Below are positions 1 through 10,550 of a stretch of DNA of 64,000 bases, in pieces. The notes under the pieces are model-generated. The model worked only from the letters and a program-made list of their open reading frames with translations, made no database searches and was not told the origin of the DNA. The stretch comes from Phyllostachys edulis (lineage: Eukaryota; Streptophyta; Magnoliopsida; Poales; Poaceae): the NCBI GenBank assembly GCA_036346405.1, contig CM070561.1:10276441-10340440 (forward strand), given 5' to 3'. Made by a program: the position numbers and the translations under genes. How positions within the stretch are numbered: the first letter of the stretch is position 1; each line of letters starts with the position of its first letter.

Positions 1-2891
1 CAGCTCGTTCTCCACCGTTGAAGTTCCTCGGGCCGATTCCTTCTGCCATCGACTCCGCCTCGACGTCCTCCTCCGCTTGCCGCCATCCATTGTAGCCCCC
101 GAGCTCTGGATTGCCAGCGCCATCTTCTTCTTCCCCACATCCAGTCGTGCCCGTGAAGGCCGAAACACTTCCTCTACATTCCTCATTACCTCGGTGAGCC
201 CCTCTTGAATCCAACCGTGTCACCATGTGTTCCACCTCCCGATCTATCTTTTCCCTCTCTCAATTTCGAGTTTCGTTCTTCGTGTGTAGAGTTTGGCTTC
301 ATCTCTTTCATCTCCGGTCACCGCCTCTTCACTGCCTCGATTCGTCGTCGTCGGCGAGTCCCCACCGTCTTAGACTCCACCTTCTCCTTCGCCACTTCGC
401 ATTCTACCCGATGCTCCTCTCCCCTTCCTTGGAGCTCCGCCGAAGTGCCTCACCGATGTGCAAGCCGCCACCGCCGCCACCTTTCTCTTCACCGCCGACG
501 ATAGCCATATAATCTTGCTGCCATGCTCACGTCGTCACCTTCGCTGTGTCGTCCTCTCCCTGTTTCACCACTCCTTGTCCTCCGCCGTGACCCCCAACGC
601 CGGCGATCGTCGTAGGTCCGAGCACCACTGCCGCCGTCAATGCCACGTCATCGTCACCTCACCACGTTGTTGCCATGTCATCTTCCACCTCCCTATCACC
701 TCAGCTCAACCGCCTCGTCATCGCGCGAGTGGCAAGACCAAATACATCCTCTCTCTCTCTCTCTCTCTCTCTATGTGAGATTAGCCTCACTCGTTAGCTA
801 TACCCTCTCCTCTCACTTACATGCAAGCCTCGCATGTCAGGTCAGCCTTGGTCAACCCCTCTCCATGAGCTTAGTCCATCGTGGACTAGCACCTCTTCGT
901 GGACCTAGTCCATAGACTAGTGACCCCACATATCAGCCCCTCATCCTTTTGTGGAATTCTTTTAATTCTAGAAATACCTTTTTATTCCAGTGGGTACCAC
1001 ATGTCATTCTCTCAGCTATTTTCCAAAAAAATCCCAAAAATAAATATTCCAAGAATATTCCCTCGGCCTCACATGTCAGTCACACATATTCTCACCCTTT
1101 TCCTTTTCAGTATTTTTTTCGATCAAACTTTTGAGAGCTTGTTCTTCCTCATACGAACTCCGATTGAACACATTCAAGTTTCTAAAGTCATCTAAAATCA
1201 AGCCCTACCTTCCAGTACCATTCAAATTCAATTTGGAGTTTATTTGGTTTGTATTCTTGAATTTTGTCTGTCTTTGCACTTTCTCTCTTGTTAGACGTTG
1301 ATGTTCCAGAAGTGTCTGAATGAAGTGAAGGTCAAGGAAGTCAAAGATTGAAGATAAAAGAATAGCAGCATTGCTATAGCAAGGCAAGTTGTGCTTTGAT
1401 CATGTTGCACCCAGTTTTACCTAATTACTTTGATTTAAACTATTGCATTGCTAATTCAATTATCAAATGTTTTATTATTTTGGTATTAGTTATGCAACCC
1501 ACTTGCCTATGTCACCCTTGTGAGTTGTATTACCATGAGCATTTTTCACCCTAGCTTGGTTAAATTCCTAGTTGGAATTATCATAGCACCAACGTGGGTT
1601 TGTTAGACACGATTAGTATGGTTAGCCTTACAACGAGTCATTAATATCATTTTGAAAGATTAATCTCATACTTAAGTAAGTGATTATGGAACATTTTGTG
1701 AAAAGACGTGTGTTGTATATTGTCACATGTTGATGGTATGTGTTGCACTTAATCAATAGGGTGACAAAAAGATTTAGACTGAGGTGAGTAGAAAGGATGT
1801 GTGATATGGTGGATTTGCGATTGAGAAATGTGAATCTTGGTAACTTAGAGTAGTTTGGCAGTCTCGCCTTGGTCAATTAAGGACTTAACTTTGCGTGTCA
1901 TTGAATTAAGACATAACGTACTACCACAAGCCTTGTATGGGATATGCCTATCTTAGTAAGTGATGGAATCTTGACATTGCCTACTCAGGGGGTATGTTAA
2001 CCACTCAATGATGGACGAAGGTGTGGACAACGTATTTTTGGGTCGCATCTATAGGCGGTTCGCCTTCTCTAGGTCCAACGACATGCGCCAGACCAACGAG
2101 TGAGGTTGGGGTCAGCTGTATGCACATTGGGAGGGGCAATTGTCGAGATGAAATTTTTGAAAGGTTTTGTTATGATTTACTCTGATCAAGTTATCGTATC
2201 TTATGGGTAAAATTGTACAACCTCTACAAAGTGTTAATAACCTATTCGAATAGTCGTGTCCTCGGTCATGACATGCTCGGTGCTTTACCAAAAGTGTAGA
2301 TTTTATAAAAAAAAATATTATGGAAGGGAAGGTGTGTGAAAGAATTGGATTAAGCTGTGTGAACTTGTGAAAACTCTTGTTTACTTTTTATCATTAGTGT
2401 TTTAACTTACGCTTTCAATCTATATTTGTATTCATTTGAAATTGTTGCATTTCGCAAAATAACCATAGAAGTCATTTCCTTCTGAATAAGCTATCATCTA
2501 TAATTGCATTCTGTGGTACAACTTACTGAGTACTCCATGTGCTCACTCTTGCTATAAACAATCTTGCTCAGTTGATGAAGACTACATCAGTTCATCGTTG
2601 GTCATCAAGAACTACTTGAAGGATTATAGAGAATTAGGTCGCGCTACCCCAGTCGATTACCTATGGGCATATGGATAGGCTACACTGAAGTTATTCTAAT
2701 TCCTTCCACTGCAGCTTATTTTAGCTATTCGCCTTTTGAGGCATTAATTGTAAGCTTCGACCATAAGCTCACTACTCTAATAATTATTGATTAATTGCAT
2801 ATTTCTTAGTTATCTTTGTATATGGAATGGTATTTCATCAATGTTGCCACTTTGTGTACTAGCGTGATCCTGGACTAGTGCAGTATACACA
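1..2891 (+). mobile_element. Ty3/gypsy (Tekay-like) LTR, 5' part outside window
   Basis: The stretch is entered downstream of the LTR start. It opens with a C/T-rich leader full of Ser/Pro/Arg-type codons (1-730), then an AT-rich part. Landmarks occur in the same order as in two other LTRs of this window: an AAGGCAAG box near 1380, a GAGTACT/GTGCTCAC box near 2530, a TCGATTACCTATGGGC box near 2655, and an ACACA end at 2891. The distance from the AAGGCAAG box to the end (about 1.5 kb) nearly equals that in the LTRs ending at 51495 and 62846. The many short ORFs here have no coding support. The exact 3' end is inferred from this alignment. Confidence 0.6.
749..772. repeat. CT microsatellite
   Basis: An uninterrupted CT dinucleotide run lies inside the leader part of the LTR. 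It keeps several frames open and explains the Ser/Leu-rich ORFs around it. Confidence 0.9.
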
Positions 2892-3540
2892 GGAGGTCTT
2901 TGCGAGCATCAGTGACCCCGATCGTAATCCCGACCACTATACTATGAGGACTTCTCGAGATTCATCCCCTCCGAGAAATGGTCAAAATGGCACAACAACC
3001 TCCGTCGGCGATGGAGGTGTCAACCCTGATGAGCATCATGGACGTACTCCAGGTGATCGTACTCCACCCTAGGAGCGCTCATCGCTCGTGAAGATAGATG
3101 ATCCAAAGACCATCAAGAGAAGAAGCATTGCCGCCCAGAGCAGACTTCCTGTTGGGGTCCAATAACAGTCGGTAACCTCTCAAGACTTACAATTTGCTAA
3201 CGATCTCCTTGAACATCCACCCATAGATATCGCAAGGGCACTAGGTTATGACGCCTTTGCACAAGAGATTGCACAACGACTCCAACTAACCATGGACTGG
3301 TCTGAGCGCTATCGACAACAACGTTCTGGAAGCCAAACCAGAACGACTCCCTCCAAGTCCAGTCGATCCTACAGCCCTGAAAAGAAGAGAAAGGATCGGG
3401 ATCATCCACGACCACAACCATTCGTTGGATCAGAGATCACCAGCCGTCGAAAGACACAGCACATTCCAAGGGCACCTCATCTGTCCTCGAGAGCACGGGA
3501 AAGCTACTACCGACGAATCTCCATGATCCAACCTTAACAA
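2892..3540 (+). pseudogene. possible gypsy gag remnant
   Basis: Two short open segments (about 2878-3072 and 3292-3537) are rich in Ser, Arg, Pro and Gln, with basic clusters such as SPEKKRKDRDHPRPQP. This composition and the position between an LTR end and gypsy pol remnants suggest a decayed gag. No zinc knuckle (CCHC) is visible, so the assignment rests mainly on context. Stops separate the segments. Confidence 0.3.
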
Positions 3541-3784
3541 CTTGCCTTGTTCCAAGAAAGGATAATGAAACATTGTTTAAACGTGTTAATGATAAACCCA
3601 AGAAAATAAAATGGTGCTTTCTTCACAAAAAAAAAAGCTAAACACAATCTTCGTGATTGGCGAGTGTTTCAAAAAAGACTCGAATATTACTTTTTGAGCA
3701 TATCTAATTATTTCTGATTTGCACAAAATTCTTTTATACCTTCCTTAGTTCTTCAAGGATATCGAGGTAGAAAATACAGTACTA

Positions 3785-4085
3785 ACCGCTGAACGCGATA
3801 ATACTCAACGACCAGTATACAACGCATGTGAGGTTTTACACGGGCCTAAAGAATGCTAATCTCAAATTCAAAAACTTCTTTATGCCCTCCTCATGTTTTT
3901 GTGGAGATCAAGGCATTAATTCTAGATGCACAAAATTACCATACCGTCTAGATTTCCCTTAAGAGAGGTCCTTCAAACATGGAATCAATGGGGCACATGT
4001 TGAGTGGTAAATCAGACTTAAAAACTTTGATCTCCATTTCGTGTCCCGAACATCAACCAATCAAATTTCCTGCTACAAAGATGTA
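3785..4085 (+). pseudogene. gypsy RT/RNase H segment, copy 1
   Basis: Translated with shifts, this gives pieces of the RT-RNase H connection of Tat-type gypsy elements: a VYNACEVLHGPKE-like segment, then FLWRSRH and KITIPSRFPL pieces. These resemble the part where the element's RNase H domain begins. It contains stops and frameshifts. The same segment recurs about 650 bp downstream, so two element fragments are joined here. Confidence 0.5.
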
Positions 4086-4439
4086 GTAGAATACAAGAGT
4101 CTATTGGATGACATCTAAGCAACTGAATCGCTTGGGATTCACAAAACCATAGCTAGTTGCAAATCAGATGGGAAAATCTGGTACTTTAATCCCATGATCG
4201 GATGCCATAAAGCTATAAGGGCACTCTTATGGTCTGGAAGTACAATATATCCCAAGAAGGCATAATTTGCTTACTAACCAATTAGCCCAAATAGTTCTTT
4301 TTTCCCAATCATGTCTTCCTCAAGGGGGTGTTTTGGAATAGCTATCAAAACATTATTTCATCGCAAAGTCAGAAGAACTCCAAGACGAAACAACCACTCT
4401 TGTTGTACTTGGCTGCTACGCCACAAGCGGTAAGTGCAG

Positions 4440-4760
4440 TACTAGTCGTTGAACGTAAAAATATTTAACGACTAGTGTACTATGTAAGCAAAGTTTTACA
4501 TGGGCCTAAGGAGCACTACTCTTAGGTTCAAAAAATTATGTATGCCCTCCTCATGTCTTCGAGGAAACCGAGGCATTATTTTCAAGCACATAAGATTATC
4601 GTGACGTCTGACTTTGCAGGGTCCTCCAAAACAAGGAAGTAGCAAGGTACATGGTTAATGGATGGTTCAACTTGGGGAGTTCGGCCTCCATTTCGCATCT
4701 CGAATAGCTAATAAATCCCAGATCTTGGCAGACTTTTGTCGCCGAATGGACAAATCTTGA
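4440..4760 (+). pseudogene. gypsy RT/RNase H segment, copy 2
   Basis: This is a second, better preserved copy of the same segment (YYVSKVLHGPKEHYS, MYALLMSSRKPRHYFQAHKI, then a VTSDF piece). It is broken by a stop after HYS and by later shifts. It leads towards the RNase H and integrase remnants downstream and probably belongs to the same element. Confidence 0.6.
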
Positions 4761-4879
4761 ACTAGATCAGGGACCAGAGTACGGATCCCACGACCAGTGA
4801 ACAATGTGCTTTGATGGGTCACTAACGCTTAGTGGCTCTAGGGTTGGGGTGGTCTTGGTTTCTCCAACCAGAGAGACCT

Positions 4880-6235
4880 TAAAATATGCTATCTAGTTAA
4901 ACTTCCCTACTACTAACAATGTGGCAGACTACAAAGGTTTACTGGCTGGCCTTCGGGCAGCAAAAGAACTCAGGATTTCCTCACCAACCAGTTAGCCCGA
5001 CTAGCTTATTTTCGATCACCTGTCCCACAAGGAGTCTTCTTGGAAGAGTTCTAGAAGTTGTCTATGGCCGAAGGATCAGAGACATCTCCGAGTGAGATAG
5101 CTTCTCTTCCTCCATAAAAGAGGTACTCAAGGGGTACTCATACAGTGTATATCTCAGAAGGAGGGGTGCAATCTCCTCAACGAAATACATAAAGGTATCT
5201 GTGGAACTCATGCTTCCTACAGAGCCCTGGTTGGTAAGGCCTTTCGACAAGGTTTTTACTAGCCAATAACCCTCCACGATGTTAAAGAGCTCGTTACTAA
5301 GTGTGTACAATGTCTGTTTCATAGGAGGCAAATACACCGACCAACTCAAGCATTGCAAACTATTCCTCTTTCTTTGTCTTTCGCAACCTAGGGTCTAGAT
5401 ATCCTAGAACCATTCCCAAAGGCACCAGGTGGCCTTGAGTACCTTTTTGTGGCAATCGATATGTTCACAAAATGGATCAAAGCTAAACTAGTTTCTAGGA
5501 TAACAATAGAAGTGGCTAAGAAATTTATGATAAAGAGTGTGATCACTCGATGGAGTTCCAAATTGGATCATAACTGACAATAGTACCTAGTTTGCAAGAG
5601 CAAAATTTCTGGAATTTTTCGAGGAACTAGGTACCAAATTGTGTTATGCCTCTGTTACCTATCCACAAAGTAATGAAGTAGTCGAAAGGGCAAATAGCCA
5701 AATTATATAGGGAATCAAAACTAGAGTTTTCGACCAGCTTGTAAAGCGCTCTGGGGCTTGGGTGAAAGAGTTACCCTCAGTACTTTGGGCAATTTGCACG
5801 ACTGCTAGTCGGGCTACAGGTGAAACATCCTTCTTCTTAGTTTTTGGTGATGAGGCTATACTTCCACCAAAACTAAAAATTAGGTCTGCAAGGGTCGAAA
5901 ATTTCAATGACTAGGATCAAGAACAACGTCGAGCTGATGACAACAACCTGCTCAAAGAAAAGATGAATCGAGCCTTAATCCGATCGACAATCTACCAACA
6001 AGCCCTATGCAAGTACTACGACCGTAAGGTCTAACCTCGCAACCTTGCTGCAGGTGACTTGGTCCTGAAAAATATTCAGACCCAGTCTAACTGGAATAAG
6101 TTTTCTCCCAAGTGGGAAGGGCCTTACACAATGGTCGAAGTCACACAACCGGGTTCAGTATGATTGGCGATGGAAGATAACATAGTTCTCTTCTATTCTT
6201 GGAACATTGACCAGTTAAGAAAATTCTATGTCTAA
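4880..6235 (+). pseudogene. Tat-type Ty3/gypsy pol remnant: RNase H, zinc-binding region, integrase
   Basis: In order: an RNase H piece (FPTTNNVADYKGLLAGLRAA, about 4905-4965); a decayed HHCC zinc-binding region (about 5140-5370, partly in shifted frames); the integrase core (LFVAIDMFTKWIKAK at about 5440, ITDNSTQFARAKFLEFFEE at about 5568); the GETSFFLVFGDEAILPP segment near 5822; and a C-terminal end (NIDQLRKFYV, stop at 6233-6235). The YLFVAIDMFTKW style and the ending in RKFYV are typical of Tat-lineage gypsy integrases. In-frame stops occur near 5707 and 5912, and frameshifts lie upstream, so no protein can be made. The first acidic residue (AID) and the TDN aspartate are still readable. 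Confidence 0.8.
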
Positions 6236-8420
6236 ACTCTCATGTTTTCAATAAAGTTTACGATTTTTATTCATTCTATGTTGTCTTACATAATTACCTG
6301 ATGAGTTAAGTTTTCATTCTTTCTCCAATCACTTTAAGCACTTGGTTTCCCTTAGAATGGTCGAAGAAAGAGAATGGTCGAAGAAAGGCAACGTCACCTA
6401 GCCGAAGTCACTCCTCTCCACACGTGGTCTTGCCCACTAGAAGGAGCTTCCTAGTGTCGATCTGTTCCTAACTCTTGCTGCTAATACAGGTAAACTAGGT
6501 TCAAAAACATGGTCGAAGAGTTTGAACAAGCTCTTTTTCACAGTTTCCTAAGTACATTTACTTTAACTAAGCAAACAGTCTAGGGGAAAGTTATAATCCT
6601 AACTTTTATACCTTAGTCTTTATTTTTATTTCTCATTTCTATTGTTGTCTTATGAGTTACTGACTACTCAAAAAAAGACAATTTACAGGAACTGAATATT
6701 TATATTCCAAAATATCAAATATTTCTTTACATGCACTTTTCTTCCGGCTGGTCTAGTCTCTTCGATCAGTTTATAGGCTTCCTCTTTGGTGCATTCAAAG
6801 TTGGCCTCGACTGGAGGAAGGTAGAGGGTGCGGTTGAACGCTTTGAGTTCTCTATGGACTGAGCATGCTCAAAGTTCTATATGGACTGGTAAGCAATTGT
6901 TCAGCATGTTGCTTCCTTCCGATATGAACTTCAGTCTTGATCGGTGTTTTCTAGCTAAATTAATCAGTTAGAGATCAACATATGACTAGTTTTTTTCTCG
7001 TGCCAGCAGGATTGTTTCCCTTTTGCCATATGGGCATCCGTGCACTACAAGCCAGTGAACTGAAGCTTAGTAGATATCAAGAGCGCATGTCCAATGTTTT
7101 GTTAGCAAGGCATGAAAAAGTATTATTATTTTCAATTTTCGGGCATACGATTTACAAATTTTATTCCATGCGAGATTAATTATTTTACTACAGGTAAGAT
7201 ATGTTACTAGCAATATATTCTATTAAGCAGATTTAATCAATTATTCAGCAAGGGATAAGACTTTAATAGAACAACTTAGACTATTATTTTATTTATTGCA
7301 TTTAAGAAATAGCAATCTGATACATAGTTTTCAACCTAAAGCAAAAGATAAGAGATTCTCATCATGAGTAGGACCAAGCTCGACAAGAGTTGTATCTATA
7401 CTACTAATTCAACTCGTGTAGGAAAGCGATATCTTAATAAAGCTAAGGGATAACTAGAAGATTGCTACAAGTCTCTAAAGAGCATACCATGGGCTTATCG
7501 TTGCCTTTAATTACACCTACTTATCAATCAAACCAGCATTTAGTAACTTCTGATTACATAACCTTAGTCAAGAGATAACATGGTACAAGGCAGAGTTACA
7601 CTCATTTACGGACTTCTAGTCCTAGGTAAGTGTGTCTACAGGATCACAATCGACTTTTACAGGTGTTCTTTTAGAGAAAGGCATAGAGTCAACGGACCAC
7701 TCTTAGTCATGTAGTTATTCTTAAGGGCAGAATAGAGGTGATACCTCATAAACTATGTAGTCTTTGCCTTTTCAGCGGCAACAGGTTCAGATGTGCTAGC
7801 GGCAAGCTCAACAATGATATGACATGGAGATAAACCCAAGTGATATACTTGCTGCCATCCAGGACAAGCAAATTTCCACTTAGTGATGTCTAACATATCC
7901 TATATAATTCATGCAATTTTCTATATGTTTATAGCTGATAAATAATTTTAATGCATGAAACGAGTGTAAAATAGTACAGATTAATTTTATCTATTTAGTA
8001 GACAATTTTATAAATTTCCTAGAATTTTTCTAGTATTTTGGGATTTTTCTGATAATTTTTAAGGTCTTGGAGCAATTTTCATAATTACTAAACTCATTAG
8101 TTAATTTCCCAAAATACACAATACTAGACAAAATAAACTATAAAAATATGATGCTTCCAAGTACTAGGTCTAAGGTTTCACAAAATTAATGGAAGCTCGT
8201 ATACCTAAAATTCAGTTTCTAGTATTTAACATTTTTTTTTCAGAATTTATAAGGTATTTATCGGAATTACTGTAAAGTACATGAGTTTGTCAGAAAATAT
8301 TGTACAGCCACAAAATATTTCGTAAGTAACCGAGACTTCAGGGGTGAAAATGCGAAATTACCACAGTCCAACAGATAAGCCTGTCGGCCAGAGCAATTAA
8401 CGGCGGCCCACGAGGCCAGC
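6236..8420. other. non-coding stretch, probably the 3' part of the Tat-like element and AT-rich DNA
   Basis: No sense-strand gene is supported. On the minus strand, about 6730-6870, roughly 45 codons stay open (ELKAFNRTLYLPPVEANFE and on). Some Tat-lineage elements carry antisense ORFs 3' of pol, so this may be a remnant of one. From about 7200 to 8400 the DNA is AT-rich with no recognisable structure. Confidence 0.4.
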
Positions 8421-8508
8421 TCAGCCCAACTGGTGCGCGAAGAGGGAGTAGATAGGGTTTATAACCCTAGCAACACGTGTGGTTATTGCGGCGGCCGTTG
8501 CGACAGCG

Positions 8509-8612
8509 GCGCACGTGCACGCGTTTCCCGGTGTTTTCGGCGACCGGGTCCAGTAGGGCTGCGGGTGAGACCGCCGGCGGCCACTTGCGTCGGTCGAGCG
8601 CGAAGGTAACTT

Positions 8613-8645
<33 letters not shown>

Positions 8646-9090
8646 TGCGCACAAGGTCGGCGGGGCACAAGCGACGCGACGGGTCTCGCGCATCGGGCGC
8701 GGCGGCGACGGAGCGACGGGCTCCCGTGGCGGTGGCACGCGCGGCGGGAGGCCCCGGATCTGCGGCGGCGCACTCAGCCCCGGCGGTTGCTGCGCGACGG
8801 CGGGCGCACGTGAACGCGTTTCCCGGTGTTTTCGGCGACCGGGTCCAGTAGGGCTGCGGGTGAGACCGCCGGCGGCTACTTGCGTCGGTCGAGCGCGAAG
8901 GTAACTTGCGGCGGCGGCGGCGGCGGCGTGCGCACAAGGTCGGCGGGGCACAAGCGACGCGACGGGTCTCGCGCATCGGGCGCGGCGGCGACGGAGCGAC
9001 GGGCTCCCGTGGCGGTGGCACGCGCGGCGGGAGGCCCCGGATCTGCGGCGGCGCGCTCAGCCCCGGCGGTTGCTGCGCGACGGCGGGCGC
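8509..9090. repeat. CG-rich tandem duplication, two units of ~295 and ~285 bp
   Basis: Unit 1 (8509-8803) and unit 2 (8804 to about 9090) are nearly identical. Each begins with GCGCACGTG followed by CGCGTTTCCCGGTG and contains a GGC run. They differ mainly in the number of GGC triplets (8611-8645 versus 8908-8929) and a few substitutions. The region is very rich in CpG, and all six frames stay open because of composition. It could be a CpG-rich gene leader. A minus-strand GGGTTTATAACCC motif lies at about 8455. Confidence 0.85.
8608..8646. repeat. GGC trinucleotide run
   Basis: An uninterrupted GGC repeat in unit 1 of the CG-rich duplication; a shorter run lies at 8908-8929 in unit 2. This length difference is the main divergence between the units. 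Confidence 0.9.
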
Positions 9091-9880
9091 GCGGCGGCTA
9101 CAGCAAGCGCGCACGACGACGGGTGATGCGCGTGAGGCGCGTTGGATGCGGTCGCGCACGGCGGATGCACGACGCAGTATCCGATGATGGCGCTGCGACT
9201 CCATCCGAGCGCGGCCCCTGGCGTCGTGGACGTCCGTTGGGGCCTCACCTCGTCACCACGGAGAACACGGCGACGGCGGTGAGTGGGCAGCGCGTCGAGG
9301 GTGTCGGCCACCATGGCCGTCTGCTCTACCAGAGGTGCGCGTGCGCGAGTTTTAACCGATCCCTTCTTAATCTACCGGATTAATCTACATTATGAACAGT
9401 AATCCCAGTACTTAACCCGATTAAACCGATCTGATTTCGGTAATTAGCAAAAAAAATACGCGATTAATGTAGCAGCAAAAAGAATTAGGAGTAATCATAC
9501 CGATTTGGTCGTTAAGGGCAAAGGTGCTGATAACTTGTTAAACAATAGAATTCGTCGGTAGAAATCTCAATCCAATCACACAATTGAGAGACAGAATATA
9601 GAGGAGAATTCAATATCTTTATTGATGTGTGTCCCTTGTACATGGAGGATCGTCGTATTTATAGCCAAAAGGACTGACCCTTAAAGGGGTAATTCTGTAT
9701 TTTGCCCACCAATTAGGTTTCTTAACGATGGGAGTTTGGATAGCTCGCTTGTGACCTGGCTGGCAATTCCTGCCAACCCAGCCAATTTGATGGCTATCTG
9801 GCATAGGTTAGCTGGGCCCACATTGCATTTGTTGTGAACTTTTTGCTCCAATGAGCATGTTTCGTTGTCAACTTTTTGTT
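9091..9880. other. non-coding; possible Ty1/copia LTR-like sequence near 9525-9800
   Basis: 9091-9370 is CG-rich tail sequence. From 9526 the text TGCTGATAACTTGTTAA, followed by ATTGAGAGACAGAATATAGAGG, TTTATTGATGTG and ATTTATAGCC, resembles the start of many plant copia LTRs. No matching end or target duplication was found, so this is only a resemblance. Confidence 0.25.
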
Positions 9881-9888
9881 GTCAAGAA

Positions 9889-10062
9889 CATAGTTACCAG
9901 AAACGCAGTTCGTCCGAGTCGCGGTACGGGATTCGGATTCATAGTTCGCCACTTTTTCTTCCCATTTATACTGCGAACACGAACCCCGTATCCTAAACCG
10001 GTTCGGGTTCAACGAATCCGGTCCGTGATTCGTGGGGTTTTATAGCGAATCCGGTAACTACG
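9889..10062. mobile_element. hAT-like MITE, 174 bp, perfect 8-bp TSD
   Basis: GTCAAGAA occurs immediately before (9881-9888) and after (10063-10070) the element. The ends are imperfect inverted repeats: CATAGTTACC at the left, and CGTAGTTACC when the right end is read in reverse. An 8-bp duplication is the hallmark of the hAT superfamily. The interior holds related GATTCGG/CGAATCCGG motifs in both orientations and could fold. There is no coding capacity. Confidence 0.8.
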
Positions 10063-10070
10063 GTCAAGAA

Positions 10071-10550
10071 ATGGTTAGGTTTAGCAACATAATTTCACAT
10101 ATAGATATGCACTTTCACGACAAATTTGGGAATATAAAATATGCAACATAAAAACAACAAATAGTGCCAACAGATTTGCGGACAGGGCAGCAGCTAGCAT
10201 GAAGGGAAAAGACGGTGATGGGCCGAATTTGGGCTGGCTAACGCACTAGATGGCAAAGCAGGCCAGTAGGTGGGCTTCTGGGGGTTGTTTGTAAATTAAG
10301 ATGGAGATATCAGTAGTTGGGCTACACTAGTACTAAATTTGTTAATACAATACGGGCACACAGCTGTAACAGCATGCACCATGTTAATGCCTTCCTTTTG
10401 TTGGACTGTAACGGGCGGGAACAAAGCACACAAGAAAACAAAGTAAGTTTATATCATTTGAAATGCTTCACACCTGCAAATCGTGATCCCTGACGTCCTC
10501 CGTTCCCCTTCCTTGTGTGTCTGCCCTTTTCCCTTTCCTTCCAACCCACC
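10071..10550. promoter_or_regulatory. upstream region of the CDCA7-like gene
   Basis: About 480 bp lie between the hAT-like MITE and the start codon. No gene is present. The last 60 bp is a pyrimidine-rich leader (TTCCCTTTCCTTCC) as expected for a 5' UTR. TTATATC near 10449 is a weak TATA candidate. The promoter is inferred from position only. Confidence 0.3.

Noticed and set aside
8421..9383. Long ORFs of up to 245 codons on both strands in the CG-rich block
   Set aside because: All six frames are open because of CG-rich, stop-poor composition and the tandem duplication. The Arg/Ala/Pro-rich products show no family.
9526..10062. Complete copia solo LTR
   Set aside because: Only the start looks copia-like; no CA end or 5-bp duplication could be found, and an hAT-like MITE occupies the right part.
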